A stretch of DNA of 42,947 nt, taken from assembly GCA_964350135.1 (NCBI GenBank), contig CAYGJN010000006.1, positions 1 to 42,947 on the forward strand, read 5' to 3'. Shown piece by piece: positions 8,595 to 16,746 of the stretch; within the stretch, counting starts at the first letter, position 1; the number at the start of each line of letters is the position of its first letter. The stretch is from CAYGJN01 sp964350135 (GTDB lineage: Bacteria > Bdellovibrionota > Bacteriovoracia > Bacteriovoracales > Bacteriovoracaceae). Made by a program: the position numbers and the translations under genes. Below the pieces are notes generated by a model. That model was not told the origin of the DNA and ran no database searches. It saw only the letters and a program-made list of their open reading frames with translations.

Positions 8595-9359
8595 ATGATT
8601 AAACTTTCAGCGGCCATCATTACATTTAACGAAGAGAACAATATTGCTCGTTGCGTAGAGTCCCTCCAGCAAATTGCTGACGAAATTATTATTGTGGATT
8701 CTCTTTCTACTGACAGGACTAAAGAGATTTGCCTTGCTCTGGGTTGCAAAGTAATAGAAAGACCCTTCAGTGGGCATATAGAACAGAAAAACTTTGCCAT
8801 TGATCAAACTAGCCACGACTATATAATCTCTTTAGATGCAGATGAAGCCTTAGATGAAAGCCTTCAAACACAAATCTTAGATATTAAAAAAAATTGGAAA
8901 AGTGACGCTTATAGATTTAACAGACTTACAAATTATAATGGTAAATGGATTTATCATTGTGGTTGGTACCCTGATACTAAAACAAGGCTCTTTAAAAAAA
9001 ACAAGGCCCGCTGGGGAGGGAAAAACCCTCATGATATTATTATCCTTCATGAAAATGCGAGGGAGACTTATATAAAAGGCAATCTACTTCACTATAGTTA
9101 CGACTCTATTTCTGATCACTTAAGACAAACTAATAAATTCACAACAATAGCTGCCAAGGCAATGTTTGAAGATGGCAAAAAAGCCAATTGTATCGATTAT
9201 ACTCTTAGGCCATGCTTGCAATTTATACGAGATTATTTTTTAAAACTGGGATTTCTTGACGGACGTTATGGATTTGTCATTTGTAAAATTAATGCTCTTT
9301 ATACATTTTTGAAATATTCTAAACTTAAAGACCTTACCTTAAATAAAAACATTGATTAA
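8595..9359 (+). CDS. GT2 glycosyltransferase, WaaE/KdtX (LPS core) type
   Basis: The chosen ATG at 8595 gives a 254-residue protein that starts right at the GT-A first strand (KLSAAIITFNEENNIARCVE). The frame is open upstream to 8421, but that stretch is antisense to the GT9 gene and is not family-like. The nucleotide-sugar site is SLDADEAL (residues 79-86), preceded by VDSLSTDRT and RPFSGHIEQKNFA, hallmarks of the WaaE/KdtX group that adds glucose or heptose to the LPS inner core. HCGWYPDTKTRLFKK and LLHYSYDSISDHL are further family signatures. A weak AGGA lies about 10 bases upstream. The 3' end overlaps the convergent GT4 gene by 4 bp. The exact sugar transferred is not predictable. Confidence 0.87.
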   Translation: MIKLSAAIITFNEENNIARCVESLQQIADEIIIVDSLSTDRTKEICLALGCKVIERPFSGHIEQKNFAIDQTSHDYIISLDADEALDESLQTQILDIKKNWKSDAYRFNRLTNYNGKWIYHCGWYPDTKTRLFKKNKARWGGKNPHDIIILHENARETYIKGNLLHYSYDSISDHLRQTNKFTTIAAKAMFEDGKKANCIDYTLRPCLQFIRDYFLKLGFLDGRYGFVICKINALYTFLKYSKLKDLTLNKNID

Positions 9360-10315
9360 GCTTTCCAGGTTTTACTAATTATTAAATCATATTTAGCGAG
9401 ATAATTTTGCGTCATCTCTTTACCTGAGAAATAGTTATCAACATACTCTCTTATTCTTTCTGGATCTTTCTCATAATCGTACTCTTCCATTTGCTGGATC
9501 AAAGCTTCAACTGAACCAGCCTCAAGAAAAAGTCCCTCACCACCGGCTTTACCTAAAACCTCAGGTACACTTCCTCTAGATAAAGCAAAAACAGGTGTAC
9601 CACAGGCCATTGCTTCTATCATAACTAACCCAAATGGCTCTTCCCACTGAATAGGAAATAGAAGAGCTTTTGAGCTAGCTAAAAGCTCATACTTTTTTTC
9701 ATCGTTAAGAGCACCAAGGTATTTAAAATTGCCCCATTTAAAACCGCTTTTGCCACCTATATGGAGTTCTTCATTAAAGTGTTTTGCAACTTTCTTGGCT
9801 CCTTCTAAACCTTTTCTTTTAAGGGAAGCTTTGCCAAGAAAACAAAAATGTTGTCTATAATCAAGCCTTTTTCCAATTTTAACATTGTTAAAATTTAAAC
9901 CATTATAAACATAATGCTCACTACCGTGCCTCTGAGCATGGTTGCGACTTACACCGACAAGAAACTTAGGAAGAAGCTTCTTCTTTTTTTCATCATCTTC
10001 ATTTCCATGCAAAGTACAAATATAAGGAATTCCTTTCAAGTCGAGATTGTCTTGATCTCTTGGAAGATGAAAATGCAAAATATCAGCATCCTTAGGAACA
10101 AGGCTCATAAAATCTTTATCCGCTTTATCTTTAGACCCCAGACTAGCTAGATCAATAAAGTTAACTCCAGGAATTTCATAATCACCCTTATAAGAAATCA
10201 AGGTCACTTTATGCCCAAGCTTTATAAGTTCAAGACTAAGAGTTTCAATAATTCGCTCTGTGCCTCCGTAAAAGAGAACAGGAACTTTTTCATGTTGAAT
10301 CTGAACAATATGCAT
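9356..10315 (-). CDS. GT4 glycosyltransferase (GT-B fold)
   Basis: The 319-residue protein has two Rossmann-like lobes. The N-lobe holds a glycine-rich acceptor loop (FYGGTERIIETLSLELIKLGH) and DILHFHLP. The C-lobe carries the donor-phosphate and EX7E region (PIQWEEPFGLVMIEAMACGTPVFAL, broken across residues 227-251), where EPFGLVMIEAMACGTPV is the textbook family 4 signature. It resembles enzymes that transfer glucose, galactose or mannose in LPS or exopolysaccharide synthesis, working at the inner-membrane face. It is the last gene of the long minus-strand series starting at ktrB. Its ATG shares one base with the stop of the preceding gene (TAATG). The 3' end overlaps the convergent WaaE-like gene by 4 bp. 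Confidence 0.88.
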   Translation of the reverse strand: MHIVQIQHEKVPVLFYGGTERIIETLSLELIKLGHKVTLISYKGDYEIPGVNFIDLASLGSKDKADKDFMSLVPKDADILHFHLPRDQDNLDLKGIPYICTLHGNEDDEKKKKLLPKFLVGVSRNHAQRHGSEHYVYNGLNFNNVKIGKRLDYRQHFCFLGKASLKRKGLEGAKKVAKHFNEELHIGGKSGFKWGNFKYLGALNDEKKYELLASSKALLFPIQWEEPFGLVMIEAMACGTPVFALSRGSVPEVLGKAGGEGLFLEAGSVEALIQQMEEYDYEKDPERIREYVDNYFSGKEMTQNYLAKYDLIISKTWKA

Positions 10316-11358
10316 TAAATCTTCCTAAACCCAATATGTTTCTCTGATAACTTTAATATTAACATAAAATCAGGACTCCATGGTCTAGCAAGTTTAGACT
10401 TCATCTTTACTGGAACAAAGGTTTTATAATAAACTTTATCTACCCAGCTCGGGTTTATAATGACAACTTTACTTCTTTTCAGCTTTGGAAGATCTCTCGT
10501 TTTCTCTACCCAGGTAATCTTTTTTGCTTTGATTGAATCAATAAGTTTTGGAGAAAACATTGTTTTGTCTCCAACAATCCATAGTTTGTCGACCCAATCT
10601 ATTTCAAAAGGGTCACCAAGATTTTCAATCCTTTGCTTCATTACCTCTGGATGAGTTCCAAAATAAAAAAGGCATTCCGTCATCTTGTCATATCGTTTTT
10701 CACGATTACGATATTTTTTTATTTTATCAGCTTCATGGTAAAGCTCTAAAAACTCTTTTTTCTTAACTGCATATTTATCAGGCTGTCTTACGTGACCATA
10801 ATGATAAATTCTAGCTTCGCTTTCATAAACTTTTGTGAAGTTTTTAAAGCCCTGAGCATCTCCCCAGGATTCAATACTTGAGTTAAGCTTTACAGCTCTA
10901 ATCTCTTGAGGGTACCACTTTTTATTAATAGCAATATGATGATGAGTCTTCCAAAAATGTAAATAACGAAACCTAACAGCATCGCATCCACTTTCTTGAG
11001 CTTTTTTAATATCTTCTTTAAAAAGTTCATAGTCTTCTTCATGAATCACTTCATCTGCCTGAAGATATATGCCCCAATCGCTTTCTTCATGGAAATCAGA
11101 TTTTAAAGCTTCTAATGCAATATTAGTCTGAACAGAAAGAATAACTCCTTGCTCTCTCATTATTTTGGGATCCCAAACTGAGGGTATGATTTCGATCGGA
11201 AGGCCAGAGTCTTTTAAAACTTGCTCAGTAGTATCTTCAGAGTCACCTAACGCAAGGTATGTTTTTTCCACTACTCCACTTAGAGACTCAAGACTTTCAA
11301 GAAATGAATAATCATACTTCACTCCATTTCTCAATAATGTAAAACCAAAGTATCTCAT
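10315..11358 (-). CDS. GT2-like glycosyltransferase, second copy of the 587-1471 family
   Basis: The 347-residue protein aligns by eye along most of its length with the product of 587-1471. Shared blocks are SVWDPKIMREQGVILSVQTN, IALE, QADEVIHEEDY (residues 100-110, the putative catalytic and metal site), SWGDAQGFKN, ARIYHYGH and GTHPEVMK. It differs in an extra C-terminal segment of about 60 residues (KKITWVEKTRDLPKLKRSKV onward), rich in Lys and Trp, which may be a membrane- or acceptor-binding extension. It sits between two GT4 genes, overlapping one by 4 bp (ATGA) and the other by 1 bp (TAATG), so it is very likely co-translated with them in building one glycan. Donor and acceptor are unknown. 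Confidence 0.78.
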   Translation of the reverse strand: MRYFGFTLLRNGVKYDYSFLESLESLSGVVEKTYLALGDSEDTTEQVLKDSGLPIEIIPSVWDPKIMREQGVILSVQTNIALEALKSDFHEESDWGIYLQADEVIHEEDYELFKEDIKKAQESGCDAVRFRYLHFWKTHHHIAINKKWYPQEIRAVKLNSSIESWGDAQGFKNFTKVYESEARIYHYGHVRQPDKYAVKKKEFLELYHEADKIKKYRNREKRYDKMTECLFYFGTHPEVMKQRIENLGDPFEIDWVDKLWIVGDKTMFSPKLIDSIKAKKITWVEKTRDLPKLKRSKVVIINPSWVDKVYYKTFVPVKMKSKLARPWSPDFMLILKLSEKHIGFRKI

Positions 11359-12374
11359 AACAACTCTTTATAAATACTTATATAATCATTAGCTGCTTTA
11401 TCCCAATCATAGCACCTAGATCGCTCCATTAGTCGATTTTTTTGATCTTCGCTAAAGCTATCAAGACCAGAGCTTACAACCTCTGCCATATCCCTGCCTT
11501 TAAAATTATCAAAATAAAAGGCATCATCTCCTCCCACCTCTGGAAGACTTGTAAGTCGTGATAAAAAAAGAGGCACTCCAAACTGCATAGCTTCTGCTGG
11601 GCCCAGCCCAAAACCCTCAAAAAGAGATGGAAAAATAAAACCGGAGCAATGTTTTTGATACCAAAATTTTTGAGCATTATTCACCGGCCCAGTAAAATGA
11701 ATCCGATGCTCAAGAGATTTATTTTTAGAATCTTTTTCAACTTCATAAGAGTAGGCGGATCGAGGCCCTGAAAGTATAAGGTGAATATCCTCAGGAAGCT
11801 CTTTCATCATATCAACAAGTACGTGAATATTCTTTTTAGGTAACAAAGTTGAGATGGTATAAAGAAACTTAGAAGGTGCAGGCATGGTTGGTTTTTCAAA
11901 GATATCAGGTCGCTCAATACCATTATAGATAATAGATGCAATGCTTTCATCAAATTCAAAGAAGCGCTGTGTTTCAGTCATTGCAAACTTTGAAATAAAG
12001 GTAAGCCTACTCGCTCGATCGATCTTTTTTTGTAAAATATACTTGAACTTAGCGTTTAAAAATCCACTTGGTTTTTTATAAATATAATTCATATCTTGAA
12101 TTGTTAGAACAAGGTTTCCAGTATTAGGTATATAAGGGCATTCTTGATGAAGAGCATGCCAAACAGCTGATTTGGGCAACAAAAGAGGAAGATAACGGTG
12201 TAGATCACAACTTTTAAATATTTGAGTTGAAAACTGCATATCTTTTGGACCATAAAGTCCGATATCTAAGTTACCTTTTGCCTTTAAAATGCTTTTTGAG
12301 AGCAATGATGTAAACTGACCAAGCCCTGAGTTAGGATTTTTTATCTTATCAATCTCAAGGATTATATCAGGCAT
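11355..12374 (-). CDS. GT4 glycosyltransferase (mannosyltransferase-like)
   Basis: The 339-residue GT-B protein resembles family 4 mannosyl- or rhamnosyltransferases. The N-lobe contains SGLGQFTSLLSKSIL (acceptor loop) and VWHALHQECPYIP. The linker strand is FLYTISTLLPKKNIHVLVDM (usually VGTLEPRKN). The C-lobe holds GFIFPSLFEGFGLGPAEAMQ followed by FGVPLFLS and SLPEVGGDDAFYFD. These last blocks are the classic FPSxxEGFGxPxxEAMxxGxPV and SxxPEVxGDAA signatures. It probably adds mannose or a similar sugar to the LPS/O-chain or capsule. It starts 2 bp after the end of the orphan gene 12377-13009 and overlaps the downstream GT2-like gene by 4 bp. Confidence 0.88.
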   Translation of the reverse strand: MPDIILEIDKIKNPNSGLGQFTSLLSKSILKAKGNLDIGLYGPKDMQFSTQIFKSCDLHRYLPLLLPKSAVWHALHQECPYIPNTGNLVLTIQDMNYIYKKPSGFLNAKFKYILQKKIDRASRLTFISKFAMTETQRFFEFDESIASIIYNGIERPDIFEKPTMPAPSKFLYTISTLLPKKNIHVLVDMMKELPEDIHLILSGPRSAYSYEVEKDSKNKSLEHRIHFTGPVNNAQKFWYQKHCSGFIFPSLFEGFGLGPAEAMQFGVPLFLSRLTSLPEVGGDDAFYFDNFKGRDMAEVVSSGLDSFSEDQKNRLMERSRCYDWDKAANDYISIYKELL

Positions 12375-12376
12375 GA

Positions 12377-13009
12377 TTAGTTAAAAATAAAGATTTGTTC
12401 CGGCTTCATATGACCATATTGCAACCATTTAGTCTTAAGACGCTCAACTTCTAGAACAAACTTTCTCTCTTCTGATGGGTTTCCAAGTTTTTTTATAGTT
12501 TTTGCTTTCTTGATGATTAGAGGCTTAACTTCTTTAGGAATAAAACGAATACCTGGCAAGAGGTAGGATTCATTCTTAAATGAAACAACTCTTCCTGCAA
12601 AAATCTCACTAGGAAGAAGAGCAACTGAAAAGTTTTCTGGCTCTAAAATATGTTTTTCATCTTTTACAATATCTTTTAATACAATTTTTTTACTGAAGCT
12701 TTTTTTACCGTACTCAAATAATGAATAATGAACATTGGTTAATGAAGTTCTTATTTCCTCATCAAGATCTTTAGATTTTTTTAAATAATCAATAATAAAA
12801 GGACCACTCTCTGTGTCTGGAATATAATCAAAAAGAAACCATTCATTAAAGCTTTGCATTCTTGATTCATATTCATCTTTACTATCATCAAGTGCACCAG
12901 TGAGCTTAATAAAAGCTTCCTTAGCCTCCATTATTCGATCTTGATGACCTTTAGCACTTAAACACAACTGCATAGCTTTTTCGATATGATCTATAAGTAT
13001 ATGCTCCAT
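12377..13009 (-). CDS. conserved-looking orphan protein with an EWFLFDY motif
   Basis: This 210-residue soluble protein has no signal peptide or membrane segment. An N-terminal helical part is followed by the block FNEWFLFDYIP (about residues 54-64), SLFEYGKKS and VLKDIVKDEKH, and then a small beta-rich part (SEIFAGRVVSFKNESYLLPG). From memory, the order EWFLFDY - SLFEV - LRDLLTG - GDxxxARV recurs in bacterial proteins that often carry SEC-C zinc motifs. Here the SEC-C cysteines are absent, so it may be the bare domain; its function is unknown. Its ATG shares a base with the lepA stop (TAATG) and it ends 2 bp before the GT4 gene, so it is almost certainly expressed with lepA. Confidence 0.75.
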   Translation of the reverse strand: MEHILIDHIEKAMQLCLSAKGHQDRIMEAKEAFIKLTGALDDSKDEYESRMQSFNEWFLFDYIPDTESGPFIIDYLKKSKDLDEEIRTSLTNVHYSLFEYGKKSFSKKIVLKDIVKDEKHILEPENFSVALLPSEIFAGRVVSFKNESYLLPGIRFIPKEVKPLIIKKAKTIKKLGNPSEERKFVLEVERLKTKWLQYGHMKPEQIFIFN

Positions 13010-14808
13010 TACTCATCCACCTTAAGAACTGCAAGAAAAGCCTCTTGAGGAATCTCAACATTCCCTACCATCTTCATTCTCTTCTTTCCTGCTTTTTGCT
13101 TTTCCAATAGCTTTCTCTTTCTGGAGATATCCCCACCATAGCATTTTGCTAATACGTTTTTTCTTAAGGCCTTAACTGTTTCTCGTGCTAAAACTTTACC
13201 GCCTATAGCCGCTTGAATAGGAATATCAAACTGCTGACGATTAATAACACTTCTTAATTTTTCAACAAGTTTTCTGCCTCTTACCTGGGCTGAATCACTG
13301 TGAATAATAAGTGATAATGCATCCACTGGTTCTGAGTTTACTAAGATATCCATTTTAACAAGCTTTGAAGCTCTAAAGCCACTAATTTCGTAGTCCATAG
13401 AAGCATATCCACGAGTCAGACTTTTAAGATGGTCATAAAAATCAAACACCATCTCATTAAGTGGTAGATCATAAATTATCTGAACTCTTTCCTCAGTGAT
13501 ATAACGAATCTCTTTTTGAATTCCACGGCGCTCCTCACAAAGCATAACAATTTTCCCAACAAACTCATTAGGGACATGAATACTAACCTCTGCATAAGGC
13601 TCACGAATCTCTTGAATAAGTGTCGCATCAGGAAGCATTGATGGATTTTCTACAACGACTTGTTCACCGCTAGTATTAATTACTTCATACTTGCATGATG
13701 GTGCAGTAGAAATAAGATTTAACTGAAACTCTCGCTCTAACCTTTCTTGAATAATATTCATGTGAAGTAGCCCAAGAAAACCGCACCGATATCCAAGACC
13801 TAATGCTTGAGAGGACTCTGCTTCATAAGTAAATGAAGAATCATTTAAGGCCAGTTTTTCAAGAGCTTCTTGAAGATTTACATAGTCAGAACTTTCAACT
13901 GGGAAAATCCCACAAAAAACCATCGGTTTACATTCTTGATAACCGGCTAGTGCTGGAGTCTCTTTTAATTTGGATGAAACAATTGTATCGCCGATTTTCA
14001 CATCACGTATGGTTTTAATACCACAAATAATCATTACAACTTCACCAGCTCCTGCCTGCTCAACTTCTGTGAAAAACGGTGAATTAACAGCAATTTTTAA
14101 TACTTCATATTTTTCATCTGAATGCTTTAAATAAATCTCTTCACGCTTTTTAAGTTTGCCTTCTACTATTCGTATAAGAACAACAACACCTTGATAAGGG
14201 TCAAACCAAGAATCAAAGATAAGGGCCTGCAAAGGATTATTAGAATCCCCTGCAGGAGCAGGAATATCTTTTATAATTCTTTCAAGCAAAGCATCCACGC
14301 CAATTCCAGACTTTGCAGAAACTTGTGGAGCATCTACAGCTTCAAGGCCAATAATTTCTTCCACTTCATTAATGACTTTTTCTGGATCTGCATGGGGAAG
14401 ATCTATTTTATTTAAAACGGGAATAATATCTAAATCATTTTCTAGGGCCATATAAACATTGGCCAAAGTCTGAGCTTCAACTCCCTGGGAAGCATCAACA
14501 ACCAAGAGCGCTCCATCACATGAAGCAAGAGAACGTGAGACTTCATAAGAAAAATCCACATGCCCAGGAGTATCAATAAGGTTTAAAAAATAAACTTTTC
14601 CATCTTTTGCTTTGTATTCCAGGCGAACTGTTTGGGCCTTAATGGTAATGCCTCTTTCTTTTTCAATATCCATATTATCAAGAAGACGGTCTTTCATATC
14701 TCTTGATGTGACCATACCCGTTTCTTCTAGCAAGCGGTCCGCGAGTGTAGATTTACCGTGATCGATATGGGCAATAATTGAAAAATTACGAATTAAACTG
14801 GTTTCCAT
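13009..14808 (-). CDS. lepA: translation elongation factor 4 (LepA)
   Basis: The 599-residue length matches the family. The GTPase domain starts at once with IRNFSIIAHIDHGKST (P-loop about residues 14-21), then RGITIKAQTVRL (switch I/G2), DTPGHVDFSYEVSRSLA (G3) and LNKIDLPHADP (G4). EF-G-like domains II, III and V follow, with the LepA-specific C-terminal domain (SLIIHSDSAQVRGRKLVEKL and QAAIGGKVLARETVKALRKN) and a Lys-rich end. EF4 is a ribosomal GTPase that acts on elongating or initiating ribosomes and is linked to growth under ionic stress in E. coli. Unusually, it lies 24 bp behind a HAMP/PAS protein and the Ktr potassium transporter genes. In many bacteria lepA precedes lepB or hemN, and neither is here. 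Confidence 0.97.
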   Translation of the reverse strand: METSLIRNFSIIAHIDHGKSTLADRLLEETGMVTSRDMKDRLLDNMDIEKERGITIKAQTVRLEYKAKDGKVYFLNLIDTPGHVDFSYEVSRSLASCDGALLVVDASQGVEAQTLANVYMALENDLDIIPVLNKIDLPHADPEKVINEVEEIIGLEAVDAPQVSAKSGIGVDALLERIIKDIPAPAGDSNNPLQALIFDSWFDPYQGVVVLIRIVEGKLKKREEIYLKHSDEKYEVLKIAVNSPFFTEVEQAGAGEVVMIICGIKTIRDVKIGDTIVSSKLKETPALAGYQECKPMVFCGIFPVESSDYVNLQEALEKLALNDSSFTYEAESSQALGLGYRCGFLGLLHMNIIQERLEREFQLNLISTAPSCKYEVINTSGEQVVVENPSMLPDATLIQEIREPYAEVSIHVPNEFVGKIVMLCEERRGIQKEIRYITEERVQIIYDLPLNEMVFDFYDHLKSLTRGYASMDYEISGFRASKLVKMDILVNSEPVDALSLIIHSDSAQVRGRKLVEKLRSVINRQQFDIPIQAAIGGKVLARETVKALRKNVLAKCYGGDISRKRKLLEKQKAGKKRMKMVGNVEIPQEAFLAVLKVDE

Positions 14809-14832
14809 TTGTTTGCAACTCAGAGCAATATA

Positions 14833-16029
14833 TTAGGAGAAAATCTCTGTCGAGAGTACCATAAGGTAGTAGTCTAGTGAACTGTCTTTTCCTCTAATAG
14901 GAACAACATTAGCATAACCTTTAAAAACAAACTCCAAAGTCTCTTCTTTTGGCTCTGAATCAGTGGCAACGGTCTCTGAAGATGGCTCATCTCCTTCTTT
15001 TTCTTCTTTTTTCTTAATGATCTCAACTTCAGCATTTTCAATTTTAGTTCTTCTCTTAATGGCCAGCTCGTAAGTTTCCCTAATTGAGTCGGGAATCTTA
15101 ATGTCTGAAACCGCTTTATGTAATACTTCGTCTGATGATACTTCAAGCAAGGAGTACAATTGATTATTCATATAAATCAACTCACCTTTTGCATTGGCCA
15201 CTAGTACAAAACGTTTTGTTAACGAAGCAAGGGTATCAAACTTTTTATGTTCAACTGTGATCCTATCTGTACGTAGCTCTTCAAATTTTTTCATGGACTG
15301 AATCATCTTATTCATTTCAGCAGATATCTCGCCAATTTCATCATCCTGATCATAGTAAATACTTACATCAAAATTACATTCCTGAAGCTCTCGAATAGCG
15401 TCATTGATTTTCTTAAATGGAAGAGCAATCTTTCCTGGAATAGTAAGACCAATAAGAATCGTACTTAAGAATGTACATATTAATGTAATCATCATTGTTT
15501 TTTTCGTTTCATTAATTATTTTCTTAAGTCGATTGTCTCTTTTTTGACTACTATCTCTTTGTAAAACCTGAAACTCTGTAAATGCCTCCAGAATTTTATC
15601 TGAAAGTTCTGTCATACTAGAGACCCCTATTGTGTCCCTATGAAAAAGTGCTGCTTTACTTAAAATTAATTTAAGAGACTCAAGATAGCCAAGCATTTTA
15701 GCTATGATTGCCTTTATTTCAGCATCAGTGTAAAGAGTATTGAGTCTTTCTAATTGAGTAGAAAAACCATCGGCCTGCTCTGTAATCTTATCAACTAGTT
15801 CAGGACTTCTTTTACCTGTAAGTAGTTTTCTTTGATTTTTCAAAATAGCTACCGCAGATATTCTAATTTGATCTGTTAGGACATTTATCTGGTTCGTTTT
15901 AACAGTAATTTCTTCAATGTCTTTGTTAAGTGAGTCCAGAAAGAAAAAAACTGTAAATCCAAGCACTAGAACAAAAAGGTTCACAATAACAAAGCTAGCA
16001 CTTACACGGTTTCTTAATGATATATTCAT
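14833..16029 (-). CDS. membrane sensor protein: periplasmic helical domain, HAMP, PAS, no output domain
   Basis: The 398-residue protein has transmembrane helix 1 at about residues 10-32, then a mostly helical periplasmic region of about 140 residues resembling four-helix-bundle ligand domains (TVKTNQINVLTDQIRISAVA). Transmembrane helix 2 (about 173-193) leads into a HAMP linker (LPFKKINDAIRELQECNFD and DDEIGEISAEMNKMIQSMK). From about residue 265 a PAS-like domain follows (RFVLVANAKGELIYMNNQLY), interrupted by an acidic low-complexity insertion (KKKEEKEGDEPSSE region). The protein ends with the PAS domain: no histidine kinase, GGDEF, EAL, HD-GYP or MCP signalling domain is present. It sits 10 bp after ktrA and 24 bp before lepA, so it may sense ionic or osmotic conditions; that role is inference. 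Confidence 0.78.
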   Translation of the reverse strand: MNISLRNRVSASFVIVNLFVLVLGFTVFFFLDSLNKDIEEITVKTNQINVLTDQIRISAVAILKNQRKLLTGKRSPELVDKITEQADGFSTQLERLNTLYTDAEIKAIIAKMLGYLESLKLILSKAALFHRDTIGVSSMTELSDKILEAFTEFQVLQRDSSQKRDNRLKKIINETKKTMMITLICTFLSTILIGLTIPGKIALPFKKINDAIRELQECNFDVSIYYDQDDEIGEISAEMNKMIQSMKKFEELRTDRITVEHKKFDTLASLTKRFVLVANAKGELIYMNNQLYSLLEVSSDEVLHKAVSDIKIPDSIRETYELAIKRRTKIENAEVEIIKKKEEKEGDEPSSETVATDSEPKEETLEFVFKGYANVVPIRGKDSSLDYYLMVLSTEIFS

Positions 16030-16039
16030 AGTATTTAGT

Positions 16040-16735
16040 TTATCCTTCCGCTAAGTCAGTAAAAAGGCGGTCAAAATTTTTCTCACTACCAACTAAAACG
16101 ACAATATCGTCTGCTTCAATTACATCCATAGGCATTGGACTATCATTGATTTCAATACGATAGGATGATTTTCCTTCATCAGTTATATAGGGGACTCTTT
16201 TTTGTAAAGCAACTATATTAAGAGAGTAGTTTTGTCTGATTTGACTCTCAACTAGGGTTTTACCTTCAAACTTCTTTCCTAGTTTAAGTTCAACAATCGA
16301 GTAACCTGCAGCAAAATTATAGCGCTGAAGAACGTGGGGAGCCACAATCTTAGATGCAATAATCTCTCCCATCTCTTCTTCAACTTTAATAATTTCACTT
16401 GCTCCAATTTCATTAAGCACATGTTCATGAAGTGGGTTTGTGGCCCTAGCTATAACTCTTCCCACACCAAGTTTTCTAAGCATCGCAACTGCCATAATTG
16501 AGATCTCAATATTATCTCCCAATGCAACAATCGCAATATCTACATCTGAGATATTAATAGATCGTAAGGCCCGCTCACTAGTAACATCTAACGCCACTCC
16601 ATGTGTAACCCTATCTTTAATTTTTTCAACAAGTTCTTCATTAAGATCTATGGCTATAACCTCTGCCCCTTTTTCATAGAGACGAACAGCTGTTTTTGCT
16701 CCAAAAGTTCCTAATCCAATTACTGCTGCTATCAT
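16040..16735 (-). CDS. ktrA: K+ transporter regulatory subunit KtrA/TrkA-type (RCK domain)
   Basis: The 231-residue protein has one RCK_N Rossmann domain (AAVIGLGTFGAKTAVRLYEKG, with the GxGxxG and the acidic VIAIDLNEE end of strand 2) and one RCK_C domain (about residues 140-225, FAAGYSIVELKLGKKFEGKT). A single RCK unit of about 220 residues is the KtrA/KtrC layout, unlike the duplicated 450-residue TrkA of enterobacteria. Octameric rings of this subunit bind ATP/ADP or NAD(H), and often c-di-AMP in Gram-positives, to gate the KtrB pore. It lies 11 bp after ktrB on the same strand, confirming the pair, and 10 bp before the HAMP/PAS gene. Confidence 0.93.
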   Translation of the reverse strand: MIAAVIGLGTFGAKTAVRLYEKGAEVIAIDLNEELVEKIKDRVTHGVALDVTSERALRSINISDVDIAIVALGDNIEISIMAVAMLRKLGVGRVIARATNPLHEHVLNEIGASEIIKVEEEMGEIIASKIVAPHVLQRYNFAAGYSIVELKLGKKFEGKTLVESQIRQNYSLNIVALQKRVPYITDEGKSSYRIEINDSPMPMDVIEADDIVVLVGSEKNFDRLFTDLAEG

Positions 16736-16746
16736 AATCTTTTCCT

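Noticed and set aside
14874..15146. Minus-strand frame overlapping the PAS region of the sensor gene
   Set aside because: Lys/Leu-rich shadow of the acidic insertion in another frame, with no independent start signal.
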